DNA from: a virus | DNA length: 30,836 bases | IMG/VR virus record: IMGVR_UViG_3300034063_001730 | Span: 1 to 30,836 of that record | Reading direction: 5' to 3' (one strand) | In this document: piece by piece, positions 21,697-30,836 of the stretch | How the letters are laid out: each line of letters starts with the position of its first letter | Numbering within the stretch: the first letter of the stretch is position 1 | Position numbers and translations under genes: made by a program | Notes under the pieces: generated by a model | Database searches by the model: none | What the model saw: only the letters and a program-made list of their open reading frames with translations | What the model was told of the DNA's origin: nothing

Positions 21697-24093
21697 ATGC
21701 AAGTTTTAGCATTCGTCGATCTCACCAACCGCAAGCTCAACAGCACCCTTGGGGGAAGCACGCTGACCTTGCCGGAACTGGTGCAGGGCGACGAAATCCG
21801 CATAGGCCTGCGCTTTTCGGAGCAGATTGAAGGCACGGCTACCGAGGTCACCCGCACGCTCAATTCGCTGCGTGCCAGCATTGGCTTGGTGGATGCCAGA
21901 CCGACCGGCGGGACCTTTCAACTGCATGTGGATGGCGACCCGGTCGGCTCCCCGCTAGCTTTCGATGCGACCGCTGCTCAAGTCCAAGCAGCTCTCGATG
22001 CCGCCTATACTTCGAGCGTCACCGTGACCGCAAAAGATGGCTCATGGCTGGTCGATGTGGCCAATGCGACCGAGGCAAACCTGCCCATCACCGGCACTTC
22101 AGTGAACCTTGAGCCGAGTTGTCATGTGCGGGTGCGCTCTTACCTAGTAGGATCGAAGAAACGCCATGAGATCCGCCTGATTCGCTCCCCCTTCGCAGCG
22201 ACCTCAATTTTCTCAAACATCCTGCCAGCCATGCCCGAAGTCATTCGGATTCAGGCGGGTGGCAACGACAACACGACCGAATGGGATGAGATCCAAGCCC
22301 TCAAGATCAGCCCGTTCTTCCGTGGCACCTATCAGCTCCGCCGTGGTTACAAACGCTCAGGCGAACTCTCGATCGAGGATGGCGCGGAGGAAATCCAAGA
22401 GGCCATCGCCAAGCTTGCAGACGATGGAGGTTCTTTCACCGTCAGCAACCCCTCCAACAACACCGCGCACATCACATTTGGTGGTGATATGGGCGGACTG
22501 CCGCAGGAGCTACTGGAGGTTGAGGTTTTCTCAGCGCCACCCGGCGACCCAACATTCGTCCTGAACCTCAACACCGCCGAACTGGCCGACGCGCTGCGTG
22601 CCGTCGATAACATCACCACGGCGGTGCTGGAGGTCGAGATGACCGTCGAGGACGAAAACGATCCCGACACCCTCTACACCATCACGCCGATCCGCGTTCC
22701 TGTCCGCATCATCCGCGAACTCAACTGGGAGGGATTGGAGACTGCCTCCAACATCGACTGGCTGCGCCCGCCCCATGGTCGCACCTATGTCCCCTTCACC
22801 GAGGATCAAATCATCACCGGCAGCCAACACTATGTGGCCCCGATCGGCGATGGCACCAACACCGAGTACACGCTCACCCACAACCTCGGCACCCGCGACC
22901 TGCATGTGACCGTGCGCAAGAATGATGGCGAGTCGTCCATCGTCGATCGCCAGTTCTCGCTCGATGGCGAAGACCTCTATGTCTCCTACGCGGTGACCCT
23001 CGACAGCGAGGACGATCTCACCATCAAGTTCAATAATCCGCCCACGACCAATCAGTATGTGGCGACCATCACCACTGCCGGCCCCATCTCGGCCTTCCAA
23101 GCCCACAGCCATACGATTGAGCAGATCGAGGGGCTGCACCTGATCCTTGATGACCTCGGCAGCCGCGTGGAGACGCTGGAGACCTTTATCCCAACCGCAG
23201 GCGTCTCATCTGAAGACAACAAACAAGTATCAGTGGCCTCGTGGGAGTTGCCAAAAATCTTCGAGGTGTTCCCCACCCGCTCGACAGTGGATGCGGACGA
23301 CGTGGTTTCGATCGAGATCGACAAGTTGCCGCGAAACGGGGGGCTGCTTCCCGCCAAGTACCTCACCGGATCACCAAGCGTGGCAAACTCCATCCCCACG
23401 ACACCAAGCCAAAGCGCGGTCTACCAATACACCGACACCACCAAAGGTTTGGCGATTCCGGGCTACCTTGGCCGCAAAGGAAAAACCATCTCAGCCCCCG
23501 CGTTCTACGCATGGGACGGCCGAGGGTTTTACCAGGTGGAAAAGATTCGCGAGTCGGAAACGGTTTACTACCCATCTGACTTCAGCCGCGAGCTTTTCAG
23601 AATCCATGTGAACGAGAAGCAACTTCGCTTCGGGAAAACCTTCTTACTGGATTTTTCATTCGTCGCCGCCGTCTTCAACTCCAACACCTCGGTTCATTGG
23701 GGCGTGGTGATTGATATTGGCATTCCCCAAGGCACGCCAACGACACCCAGCAACATCTCCACGGTCAATTTCCTGCCGCCGTCGCTCGATCATTCAATCA
23801 TGCTCACCAGCGTGCCGTCGGCTCATTCGTTTGGCCTGCGCGTGACGAGGAAGCTCGAAAACCTGCTGCCGGTCTACAAGGTCGATCGCGTGCTTTATGG
23901 GGCGACCGAAACGAGCGACACCGCCCTTTCAACGGCCAATTTCATCGTGCGCGGCCGCTTGGCGAGGTTCGACACCGACAACAATTCACCCGACCCAAGG
24001 GGGCTTGTCGCATTCAACGGAATGGACGCGGTACTCGGCGATGACCAGAACGACACGTCCGGTGAGGTGAAATTTGGAATCGCAAAAATCTAA
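21697..24093 (+). CDS. Large tail tip/fibre protein (798 aa)
   Basis: A multi-domain virion protein. Residues 71-140 (GGTFQLHVDGDPVGSPLAFD, TAAQVQAALDAAY) and 209-280 (RGTYQLRRGYKRSGELSIED, EEIQEAIAKLADDG) are two copies of the same beta-rich module. Around residue 470 lies AHSHTIEQIEGLHLILDD, a phrase common in phage fibres that leads into a short coiled coil (SRVETLETF). The C-terminal 270 residues look like a beta-rich receptor or attachment domain. Contact with the host surface is inferred. Confidence 0.7.
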   Translation: MQVLAFVDLTNRKLNSTLGGSTLTLPELVQGDEIRIGLRFSEQIEGTATEVTRTLNSLRASIGLVDARPTGGTFQLHVDGDPVGSPLAFDATAAQVQAALDAAYTSSVTVTAKDGSWLVDVANATEANLPITGTSVNLEPSCHVRVRSYLVGSKKRHEIRLIRSPFAATSIFSNILPAMPEVIRIQAGGNDNTTEWDEIQALKISPFFRGTYQLRRGYKRSGELSIEDGAEEIQEAIAKLADDGGSFTVSNPSNNTAHITFGGDMGGLPQELLEVEVFSAPPGDPTFVLNLNTAELADALRAVDNITTAVLEVEMTVEDENDPDTLYTITPIRVPVRIIRELNWEGLETASNIDWLRPPHGRTYVPFTEDQIITGSQHYVAPIGDGTNTEYTLTHNLGTRDLHVTVRKNDGESSIVDRQFSLDGEDLYVSYAVTLDSEDDLTIKFNNPPTTNQYVATITTAGPISAFQAHSHTIEQIEGLHLILDDLGSRVETLETFIPTAGVSSEDNKQVSVASWELPKIFEVFPTRSTVDADDVVSIEIDKLPRNGGLLPAKYLTGSPSVANSIPTTPSQSAVYQYTDTTKGLAIPGYLGRKGKTISAPAFYAWDGRGFYQVEKIRESETVYYPSDFSRELFRIHVNEKQLRFGKTFLLDFSFVAAVFNSNTSVHWGVVIDIGIPQGTPTTPSNISTVNFLPPSLDHSIMLTSVPSAHSFGLRVTRKLENLLPVYKVDRVLYGATETSDTALSTANFIVRGRLARFDTDNNSPDPRGLVAFNGMDAVLGDDQNDTSGEVKFGIAKI

Positions 24094-24099
24094 ACCATC

Positions 24100-24888
24100 A
24101 TGCCAGCACCAGTCATCAACAAGACTCAGAGCAGTCTCACATTCGGATTGAATCAGGCGTTCAGCTTTCAATTCGTTGCATCCAACTCCCCCACGAGTTG
24201 GTCGATCGGGGCCAATGAGGTTTTGCCTGTCGGATTCGTTTTCAATCCCACCAGCGGCGTACTCACCGGATCCGGCCAAACACCGGGCATCTGGCTGCTC
24301 ACGCTCACTGCCACCAATGCCGATGGCAACAGCACGCCGGAAGTATTCACCATTGGCGTTTTTGAAACCGCAGCCGGGCAGGTGTTCAAGCAAATGAACA
24401 TCAATGCCTCAACATGGGTGGTGACGCTTCCAGATCCGGCAGCAGCAAGGACGGTTGTCACAGGCAGCGAACTCCCGGCACTCGAAGCAGCGGCAGGACA
24501 AGCCCGCTATGGTGATGATGTGCTTTTCAAAATCCAACTCATCTCGGGCACATCGGCGACCGCGTTGCCATTGGTGGGTGCAAGATTTTCGATGCGCGGG
24601 CTAGATACTGAGCCACCATTCTTCACCACGGCTGAGACTGCATTTCGCCGCACCGCAACGATCGAATCCGGGCTCTTCGTGACCAACTATTGGCTCTATG
24701 CCTCACTGGAAGATTCAGCCCTGAGCAATTTCCTCGCTGAAAACGAGTATGACTCCAGCACCGAGGCGAATGTGATTTGTGAGGTGGAGCTAGTCTTTGA
24801 ACGGCCAAGCACGGCCACGGGACCCATGCTCCAAAAGGTCACCACCATCCCATTCCTGATGCGCGTTCGTCGCGACACCGTTCGATAA
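24100..24888 (+). CDS. Tail protein with Ig-like domain, paralogue 1
   Basis: Residues 1-88 form a putative Ig-like (He_PIG type) domain, with FNPTSGVLTGSGQTPGIWLL and LTLTATNADGNS. The start MPAPVI and the domain are shared with the next gene. The rest (about 175 aa) is a beta-rich domain with DDVLFKIQLISGT and VICEVELVFERPS. Such Ig-like domains often decorate tails and bind surface sugars weakly. Confidence 0.72.
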   Translation: MPAPVINKTQSSLTFGLNQAFSFQFVASNSPTSWSIGANEVLPVGFVFNPTSGVLTGSGQTPGIWLLTLTATNADGNSTPEVFTIGVFETAAGQVFKQMNINASTWVVTLPDPAAARTVVTGSELPALEAAAGQARYGDDVLFKIQLISGTSATALPLVGARFSMRGLDTEPPFFTTAETAFRRTATIESGLFVTNYWLYASLEDSALSNFLAENEYDSSTEANVICEVELVFERPSTATGPMLQKVTTIPFLMRVRRDTVR

Positions 24889-24889
24889 G

Positions 24890-26359
24890 ATGCCTGCCCC
24901 CATCATCAGCCCCAATCAGAAGTTCTACGGTGTCGCAGGAAGCCCCCTGGTCGACACGGCAGTCCTGCTATCCGGCGGCACCGTGACATGGAGCGCATCA
25001 GGACTTCCTGCCGGGATCAGCATCAATGCCACCACGGGCGCGCTTTCAGGAACCCCGCTTGCCGCAACCAACAACCTGCAAGCCACCCTCACCGCCACCA
25101 ACGCGGATGGCTCCGATTCGGAGATCGTTTTGTTCCTGATCGAATGGCCCAACCCGATCAGCGTGGTGCGTTTGCGAAAGAATCAATTTTCGACGAGCGC
25201 GCCATTCAATGACATCACGCTTTCTGGCGGCTACCATCGGTATGCGAGGTGGAGGAAAACCGGCAGCATCCCCGCAGGCATCAACTGGGAAGGAACCGGC
25301 CAAGGGTTGAGGTTCTGGGGAACACCAAGCGAAGCGGGCACCTTCATCGCGGATTTCGATGGGCCCTACCCACCAAATTTCACCAGCCCCCATACGGTCG
25401 GCGGCTCAAATGGCGATTCGGTCGACTGCACAAACAGCTATCCGATCGCCAGGGGCAAAGTGGATTCCATCGATGTTCAGCGCTTTCAGGTCAGATTCGA
25501 AGTCACGGAGGCAGTCGTTGCGAATCCAACCATTGATGGAGTCCAATTCTTTGGCCCCAGAACCTACGGCGAGGCTTTGAGCGCCGTGCTACGCGGCAAA
25601 CTGGCAAGGCGCAATGCTTGGGGAACCAATAAGCGCTGCATTGGCGTACGCCCACCCACAAAGATTCTCGCGGCTTCATCAGAAACCCCCGATCTGACAT
25701 TGCCGCTCAATGGAAGCCATGTGGTCTGGCATTACAACTCACCCCAAACATCGGTCAATGCCCAAGGCGAGACGGCTTACCCGATCCAAAACACCCAACT
25801 CACCGAGGACGACATCGTGGCTGGTGACTGGTTGGTGAGCGATGCGAGCATGACATTTCCAAGAGAAAGCATCTTGAACACCACCGCCGTTCAAAGGCAG
25901 GTCATCATACCCGAAACATCCAGTCAGTATGCCACCTTCAACGGCACGGCAATCGACGGCAAAAAGTGGAAGACCATTGCCCAAGCGGATATCCCGCTTT
26001 CCCAAAACTCTAGGTTCTTTGGTGAGTTCATCCTCGATGCGGATTTTGTGGGCGACCTTGAAGTCGTGTTCTGGACCTCAATCGACGGCAGGTTTTCCAC
26101 AGTGCCACTGGCCTCATTCGGATTGAAAATCCTTTTTGGGATCATGGAGCAGGCAATTTCCACATATCGAAGCGCCAATCCGTCGACCACCCCATCATAC
26201 GACTTGTCATTCACACCAAACGGCCCAGGTGGAGGTGTCCTGATAAACACTCTTGAGCGCCCGGAAGGCAAACACGGGGTCTACAACCTAAGCTGTGGCA
26301 GCATGCCCGATGGCCGAGCTCTGGGGCACTTGGCAATTTTCGCAAGGAGTATTGAATAA
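24890..26359 (+). CDS. Tail protein with Ig-like domain, paralogue 2
   Basis: The He_PIG-like domain fills residues 1-90 (ASGLPAGISINATTGALSGT, LTATNADGSDSE). The next 400 residues are unlike those of the upstream gene and have no family I know: WWs and Gly-rich beta stretches, KRCIGVRPPTKILAAS, and a concanavalin-like pattern near the end (GDLEVVFWTSIDGRF). The ATG comes one base after the previous stop. A host-binding role is inferred. Confidence 0.72.
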   Translation: MPAPIISPNQKFYGVAGSPLVDTAVLLSGGTVTWSASGLPAGISINATTGALSGTPLAATNNLQATLTATNADGSDSEIVLFLIEWPNPISVVRLRKNQFSTSAPFNDITLSGGYHRYARWRKTGSIPAGINWEGTGQGLRFWGTPSEAGTFIADFDGPYPPNFTSPHTVGGSNGDSVDCTNSYPIARGKVDSIDVQRFQVRFEVTEAVVANPTIDGVQFFGPRTYGEALSAVLRGKLARRNAWGTNKRCIGVRPPTKILAASSETPDLTLPLNGSHVVWHYNSPQTSVNAQGETAYPIQNTQLTEDDIVAGDWLVSDASMTFPRESILNTTAVQRQVIIPETSSQYATFNGTAIDGKKWKTIAQADIPLSQNSRFFGEFILDADFVGDLEVVFWTSIDGRFSTVPLASFGLKILFGIMEQAISTYRSANPSTTPSYDLSFTPNGPGGGVLINTLERPEGKHGVYNLSCGSMPDGRALGHLAIFARSIE

Positions 26360-27351
26360 TGAACACCTGCTGCATCAACAGACTCAGGGAGGTCACATGT
26401 GCCACCGTCAACGGCAAGGCTGTCTGGTTCAAGTGCCGCTATGCCAATTGCCACGGAGGAATCGGCCATGTCGTCATTACCACAACGGATGGCAAAAAAA
26501 TTTATGACGGGTGCCCCACGCAGGCTTCATCCAAGTATGTGTACATCGACTTCGATGCCACTTGGTTAAACACCTTGGGAGGAATCATGGATGTCACCTA
26601 CAAACCCGGCGATTGCAACTGGGGAAGCCATGTTTGCAACCGGGCAACATTCGATTGGGGATTTGCCTCAGACGAACAGACGGTTGTTGGCACGGCCTAT
26701 CTCGACAATTTGGGCGGCTCCAATGACTTGGGGAACTCATGCGGCCTCGGGGGATCAGCGAGGTGCAGTTCATTCACAATCGCAGCAGGATCGCTAAGCA
26801 CGCAGGCCAGCACATCACCCACAGGGTTTTACGCAAAGACCCGAAGAGTGTGCTTTGTCGGAGCAAACACATGTGAGGTCGTCATCAATGTGTCCGGTTC
26901 AGGCGCCACACCGCCCAATACGGCACTGGGCACTCTTGAAAGATTCAGATTGGTGGCCGATGGCATCGAGGTTTGGTCATTTGGACCTACGGCTCCAGGA
27001 CACAACCTCAGTGATTACCCGAACTGGCTTGGCGACACCGAAGCCATAGAACCTAGCCCGATTGCGCCGGCCATCATCCAACTCCCGAAAGGCACCAACA
27101 ATGTGGAGTTTTTCGTGCATGAAAACGCCAATGGTTTCCCAGTGGCACCGGGGCCAATCTATCCGCCATTTTCATCGAAAACCGCAGGCTCAAGTTGGCA
27201 CTACGATGTCACGTTTCCTGACGGCCAAAGGTTTGTCGGCAAAAACACGGCGAGCTTCAAATACTCACCCCCGAGCGGCGACCCGTACTGGGCAACCCAA
27301 GGGAAAACTGGAATTGAGGCACGCGTCTTTTCATGGACTCGAAAATCATGA
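26359..27351 (+). CDS. Cysteine-rich 330-aa tail-region protein
   Basis: Twelve cysteines occur in the first 172 residues (4, 5, 14, 26, 31, 52, 86, 93, 128, 136, 165, 172) and none after. The C-terminal half has beta-rich phrases such as VEFFVHENANGFPVAPGPIY. The start overlaps the previous stop (TAATG). The cysteine pattern suggests several metal sites or disulfides; no family is recognised. A similar cysteine taste appears in the next, coupled gene. Confidence 0.7.
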   Translation: MNTCCINRLREVTCATVNGKAVWFKCRYANCHGGIGHVVITTTDGKKIYDGCPTQASSKYVYIDFDATWLNTLGGIMDVTYKPGDCNWGSHVCNRATFDWGFASDEQTVVGTAYLDNLGGSNDLGNSCGLGGSARCSSFTIAAGSLSTQASTSPTGFYAKTRRVCFVGANTCEVVINVSGSGATPPNTALGTLERFRLVADGIEVWSFGPTAPGHNLSDYPNWLGDTEAIEPSPIAPAIIQLPKGTNNVEFFVHENANGFPVAPGPIYPPFSSKTAGSSWHYDVTFPDGQRFVGKNTASFKYSPPSGDPYWATQGKTGIEARVFSWTRKS

Positions 27352-27557
27352 ACCCGCTTGCCGCCGCATACCGACTGGGAGGAGAGCTCGTGAAATGGGG
27401 AGCCGATGGGTTCAAGCTATCGGACCAATCTGCCGAGCGGCTCGAAATTTGCCACACCTGCCCGCAATACAACGACGGACGATGCCTCCAATGCGGATGC
27501 TCCATGCAGATCAAGACCCAGCTTTCAACCGCCCACTGCCCGCTGCGCAAATGGTGA
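27348..27557 (+). CDS. 69-aa zinc-ribbon-like protein
   Basis: Six cysteines in the pattern CHTC, then CLQCGC, then HCPLRKW (35, 38, 46, 49, 51, 64) mark a known type of small phage protein with a compact zinc site near tail genes. The ATG at 27348 overlaps the previous stop (ATGA); an ATG at 27333 is an alternative. The N-terminal 30 residues are helical (NPLAAAYRLGGELVKWGADG). The role is unknown. Confidence 0.75.
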   Translation: MNPLAAAYRLGGELVKWGADGFKLSDQSAERLEICHTCPQYNDGRCLQCGCSMQIKTQLSTAHCPLRKW

Positions 27558-27566
27558 CAAGCGGCG

Positions 27567-27572
27567 TTGACA
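27567..27572 (+). promoter_or_regulatory. Start-associated TTGAC motif (tail fibre)
   Basis: GTTGACAC, 16 nt before the ATG at 27589. A TTG at 27583 is also in frame but only 10 nt away. Confidence 0.55.
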
Positions 27573-27588
27573 CGCAAGCTGGTTGAGA

Positions 27589-30099
27589 ATGCAGCTCGTT
27601 CAATTCATCGGCGATTCCAAGACCCACCGTGTGCCACTCACATGGGATGGTGAGGATTTCATGCCGGGGAATGCATGGTCCCTGATCTTCACCGCCAAAC
27701 GTAGCGCACATGATCAGGACATTACTGCGGTTTTTCAGAAAGTGAGCGGCGCGGGCATCGAAGTCACTGGCAACAACGCCGAGATTGAAGTCGTCCCCTC
27801 CGACACATTGGCTCTCACGGCCACGCTACTCGTTTGGGATATTCAGGCACAGAACCTCACCACGGGCGAAGTAAGGACCCTGGCATTGGGAGGCTTGAAG
27901 CTCGTTCGTGATGTGACGCGTAAGACCACCACGAGTATCGAGATCCACACCACCCAGCCGGGTACTCCATTGGACGGCAAGAGCGCCTATGATGTGGCTG
28001 TTGAGAATGGCTTTGTCGGCAGCGAGAGCGACTGGGTCGCCAGCCTTATCGGCCCAGCGGGTCCTTCCGGGAGCCAAGGTGTTCCAGGAGTGGCGGGGCC
28101 AGTTGGGCCTTCGGGAGCGCCGGGTCAGCCAGGAATCGCGGGGCCTCCAGGAAGTGTTGGGCCAGCGGGGCCTCCAGGGATTCAAGGTGAGCCGGGAATT
28201 GCAGGGCCTCCCGGTGCGCCGGGCGTAAATGGCAGTGATGCTCAAGTCACCAAAGCCAATGTCATCAGCGCGCTGGAATTCACACCACAACCAGCGGGCA
28301 ACTATGCCACCCTTATCGGTGGCAAGGTTCCAGCCGATCAACTGCCATCGTATGTCGATGATGTGGTCGAGTCCGCCAACATCGCGAGCCTGCCCACCGT
28401 TGGTGAAGGCGGCAAAATCTACGTCACACTCGACACCAACAAAACATATCGTTGGAGCGGATCAAGCTATGTGGAAATCAGCGGCCCACCCTCATCCACC
28501 GATGCGATTCCCGAGGGCTCGTCAAATCTCTATCACACCCAAGCAAGAGCCTCTGCCGCAGCACCGGTTCAATCGGTTGCCGGAAAAACCGGTGCCGTAT
28601 TGCTCGTGCCCTCAGATGTGGGAGCACTCGGCTTGCGAACTTATCACGCCCTTTCAGTCACTCCGCCCAACAGCACTGGAGAACTGGTCCTTCCCAACGA
28701 GACCAACATCGAAGTGGCGCTCAACAGCAATGCTGCCCCATCAGGCACAACGACCATTCGGTTCCCCGCCAATGTGCCGAATGGATCGCAGGTCAAGATC
28801 GTCCTCGGATCGTGGAGCGCTTTCAACGAATTCCGATTCCTCACATCAACCGGCACGACAATCCTTTCCGATAACTACACAAACCCCCAAGGAACATTTG
28901 CGGGGCGGATCTATTACTTTCAACGCCAGTCTGGTGCGTGGGTAAACATCACATCCCACAGTTTACCCAAAGCGAACTGGACGGCGTCATCGGGCGCCAT
29001 CGATGAAATCCTCAACAAGCCGAGTACTTTCAATCCATCAGCGCATACCCACGCCGTGGACGATGTGAGCAACCTCAAAACCTCGCTGGAAGTCAGAACC
29101 GGAAAGACCATCTTTGTTGATCCAGCGCTTGGCACCGATACAAGGGGAAGCGTCAGCAAATACAGCCTGGCAATTCCATTTGCGACCATTGCAGCAGCCG
29201 TCAGTTCATCCAGCATCGGCGACACAATTCATGTGCGTGCCGGCAATCACGCCATCGCCGCCCAGATTACACTCAACGGAAAGGGCAATCTCCATTTCGA
29301 ACTGGGAACCAATGTGGTGGTTGCCGCAAACGTCGTCGCATTTAATCTGACGGCCAACGAAATCAAAAGCATCACCGGCTATGCCAATTTCATTTGCTCA
29401 GGAACCGGAGGACTCATAGCGCAGAACGGCGGAACTCAGACAGGTCAGAGCATATCAATCCAATGCGGATCCATCGTCAATGAACTCGGCACCGGAAATG
29501 TGTTCAATGTTTCAGGCGGCGTGGTGGGCGTCGATGCAACCATCATCCGTTGCACCCAAGGAACTGTGGCCGATGTTTCAGGCTCGGGTGACATGTTCTA
29601 CAGGGTGCTAATCACCTATGCCGGAAAACTTCTCAATCTTGCCAACGGGACAACTGTTGGTGGGTTCACGGCAAATTGCTGGACAGTTCAAATCTTCGGC
29701 CCGGAAGGGATCCGCATATCAAGCGGGGTCACCAACTTTAGAATCGTAAATCTAGGCATCGCTAATGTTTATCCAGATGGCGTCACAGCCAACCCGTACG
29801 CAGCCACTGCAAAGCCAATTGTTTTGAGCTTCGCTGCCGATTCGAATGTTTCGGGCCATACTTTCGCGGGCGGCAGGATAATCAGCAATGCACCATGCAT
29901 TACCTTCAATTCAGCAGCAGGTTCCTCCAACAAATCACTCAAACTCGACGGCGGCATAGGGCTTGTCACGGGAGCCACAAATTCCATCACAAGCGTGGAA
30001 GCCAGAAGCATCGTGGCAACCAATGCTTATTCAAACAAGGCAGCGGCCTCCGGCGTAACCATGGTCGGCAACTTCAGCGTCAATTCGCTATTCTACTGA
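27589..30099 (+). CDS. Collagen-like tail fibre with beta-helix domain
   Basis: The 836-aa fibre has an N-terminal BppU-like attachment domain (1-120), the phrase [20 protein letters not shown], then 21 Gly-X-Y triplets (residues 155-217) forming a collagen-like stalk. Next come [19 protein letters not shown] and [15 protein letters not shown], both common in phage fibres. From about residue 505 ([37 protein letters not shown]) a right-handed beta-helix follows, ending in a short tip. It most likely binds the host receptor. Confidence 0.88.
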   Translation: MQLVQFIGDSKTHRVPLTWDGEDFMPGNAWSLIFTAKRSAHDQDITAVFQKVSGAGIEVTGNNAEIEVVPSDTLALTATLLVWDIQAQNLTTGEVRTLALGGLKLVRDVTRKTTTSIEIHTTQPGTPLDGKSAYDVAVENGFVGSESDWVASLIGPAGPSGSQGVPGVAGPVGPSGAPGQPGIAGPPGSVGPAGPPGIQGEPGIAGPPGAPGVNGSDAQVTKANVISALEFTPQPAGNYATLIGGKVPADQLPSYVDDVVESANIASLPTVGEGGKIYVTLDTNKTYRWSGSSYVEISGPPSSTDAIPEGSSNLYHTQARASAAAPVQSVAGKTGAVLLVPSDVGALGLRTYHALSVTPPNSTGELVLPNETNIEVALNSNAAPSGTTTIRFPANVPNGSQVKIVLGSWSAFNEFRFLTSTGTTILSDNYTNPQGTFAGRIYYFQRQSGAWVNITSHSLPKANWTASSGAIDEILNKPSTFNPSAHTHAVDDVSNLKTSLEVRTGKTIFVDPALGTDTRGSVSKYSLAIPFATIAAAVSSSSIGDTIHVRAGNHAIAAQITLNGKGNLHFELGTNVVVAANVVAFNLTANEIKSITGYANFICSGTGGLIAQNGGTQTGQSISIQCGSIVNELGTGNVFNVSGGVVGVDATIIRCTQGTVADVSGSGDMFYRVLITYAGKLLNLANGTTVGGFTANCWTVQIFGPEGIRISSGVTNFRIVNLGIANVYPDGVTANPYAATAKPIVLSFAADSNVSGHTFAGGRIISNAPCITFNSAAGSSNKSLKLDGGIGLVTGATNSITSVEARSIVATNAYSNKAAASGVTMVGNFSVNSLFY

Positions 30100-30123
30100 T
30101 CTTCCAGCACCAATAAACTCATC

Positions 30124-30414
30124 ATGCACATTCCATTCGACCCCATTCTCGGATTTTCAACTGCCGGATTCTCCACCGCTGCCCTCTGGCTTGCCCAAAC
30201 TGCCGACCAAGTGGTTCCGGGCGTGAAGGGATGGATTGAGGTGGGCGGCACCATCGGCTTGATTGCCGGACTTTCCTACGGATGCACCACGCTCTGGAAA
30301 GAAGTCCAAAAGCAGAAGCAGGAAATCGCCCATCTCAACAAGGAAGTGCGCGAGGACTGGAAGAAGCAAAACGACAGGCTGATCTCGGCACTTGATAAGA
30401 TCGACCCGCAGTGA
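30124..30414 (+). CDS. Membrane protein, holin/lysis candidate
   Basis: The 96-aa product has a hydrophobic N-terminal stretch (FSTAGFSTAALWLAQ), a clear membrane span (GWIEVGGTIGLIAGLSYGCT) and a charged coiled coil (KEVQKQKQEIAHLNKEVRED). It follows the fibre gene, where lysis genes are common. No endolysin is in the window. Holin function is inferred; a spanin-like or superinfection protein is possible. Confidence 0.55.
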   Translation: MHIPFDPILGFSTAGFSTAALWLAQTADQVVPGVKGWIEVGGTIGLIAGLSYGCTTLWKEVQKQKQEIAHLNKEVREDWKKQNDRLISALDKIDPQ

Positions 30415-30415
30415 G

Positions 30416-30421
30416 TTGACA
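30416..30421 (+). promoter_or_regulatory. Start-associated TTGAC motif (63-aa membrane protein)
   Basis: GTTGACAC, 14 nt before the GTG at 30436, directly after the previous stop. Confidence 0.6.
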
Positions 30422-30435
30422 CGGCCACCATCGGC

Positions 30436-30627
30436 GTGAAGACACTCAGAATCCTCAGCTACATCGGCAAGGTCAGCGGCTTCGTTACCGCACTTGGTTC
30501 CATCCCGTTTGTTGATCCCAAGCTCGGCATCATCATCTTTGCCGCCGCTTCAATCCTCAAGGATACCACCAACAGGATTGGTGACATCGTTGATGACGGC
30601 AAACCAAACCAGAGCTTCAACGGGTAA
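30436..30627 (+). CDS. Small membrane protein, second holin candidate
   Basis: 63 aa starting at GTG, with two hydrophobic stretches (LSYIGKVSGFVTALGSIPF and KLGIIIFAAASIL) and a polar tail. Size and topology suit a holin or holin partner of the gene before it. The start is supported by the TTGACA spacing. It ends tail to tail with a minus-strand gene three bases further on. Confidence 0.6.
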   Translation: MKTLRILSYIGKVSGFVTALGSIPFVDPKLGIIIFAAASILKDTTNRIGDIVDDGKPNQSFNG

Positions 30628-30630
30628 AGC

Positions 30631-30836
30631 TTACTTGCCTTGTTTGCCACGACCTTTTGGAGCTGCTTTCTTGGCGCTCTTTTTAGCGATGGCGAAGGGT
30701 CCGGTCTTATCTCCCCCAGCTTCAAACCACTGGTTAATCGCCAAACGCATCACTGCCGCATGCGAGAGGGCCATGGATTTGGAAATGGCATCAATGCGGG
30801 CAGTTAAGTCCGCAGGAAACCTCACGGGCGTCGGTG
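30631..30836 (-). CDS. Ribbon-helix-helix-like regulator, 5' end outside the window
   Basis: The visible part reads TPVRFPADLTARIDAISKSM, then SHAAVMRLAINQWFEAGG, the beta strand plus two helices of an Arc/CopG-like DNA-binding fold, followed by a Lys-rich tail (AKKSAKKAAPKGRGKQGK). The frame is open to the right edge, so the start lies beyond. It is the first minus-strand gene after the long late operon. It may repress nearby genes. Confidence 0.6.
   Translation of the reverse strand, partial: PTPVRFPADLTARIDAISKSMALSHAAVMRLAINQWFEAGGDKTGPFAIAKKSAKKAAPKGRGKQGK

Noticed and set aside
28051-28239. GC-rich short-period repeats that might be a tandem repeat array or CRISPR
   Set aside because: They encode Gly-X-Y triplets of the fibre stalk in frame; there are no constant repeats with spacers.
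7914-30421. Reading the TTGACA copies as -35 boxes of many separate promoters
   Set aside because: At 16-18 nt downstream there is a start codon and no TATAAT-like hexamer, and the copies lie in tightly packed operons. Only the copies at 1454 and 5026 could be promoters.
1-30836. tRNA genes, attachment sites, integrase
   Set aside because: None could be recognised by eye, so lysogeny is not claimed.

Overview
The window is a continuous stretch of a tailed, siphovirus-like phage genome, either a free phage or a prophage. No host gene, integrase or tRNA is visible, so integration cannot be shown. The head and tail module follows the lambda plan: terminase small and large subunits, gpW-like joiner, portal, S49 protease/scaffold, HK97-fold capsid, head-tail connectors, tail tube candidates, G/GT chaperone, tape measure, tail tip and fibre proteins, and holin-like proteins. 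The host is not identified. Moderately high GC, few Shine-Dalgarno sites and the look of several small families remind me of the Verrucomicrobia/Planctomycetes group, but this is a weak inference.

Left arm (1-5000), mostly minus strand: an ATP-dependent DNA ligase, small unknown genes, a RarA/MgsA C-terminal-like protein, a glycosyltransferase resembling the TET-associated family of phage DNA hypermodification systems, and an overlapping ParB-domain protein. A strikingly AT-rich 247-aa gene and a 78-aa gene (1533-2608) lie here on the opposite strand. A 41-bp exact repeat that can fold into a hairpin precedes two minus-strand genes. Transcription diverges at about 4990-5120.

Right arm (5117-30630), all plus strand: the structural genes, usually packed with ATGA-type overlaps. 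Between portal and protease sits a two-gene cassette, a winged-helix regulator and an AbiEii-like nucleotidyltransferase. It has its own operator-like repeat array and is followed by a terminator-like hairpin. The tail chaperone pair carries the lambda slippery heptamer GGGAAAG. The tail tip region has two Ig-like paralogues, a cysteine-rich protein and an 838-aa collagen-like fibre.

The most unexpected signal is a short motif, (G/A)TTGAC(A/G), found 13-17 nt before the start codon of about a dozen genes on both strands. These genes mostly lack a Shine-Dalgarno sequence. One copy lies inside the protease gene and marks an in-frame ATG that would release a separate scaffold protein, as Nu3 does in lambda. 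The motif has no -10 box at a usable distance, so it looks like a start-associated, possibly translational, signal and not a normal promoter.
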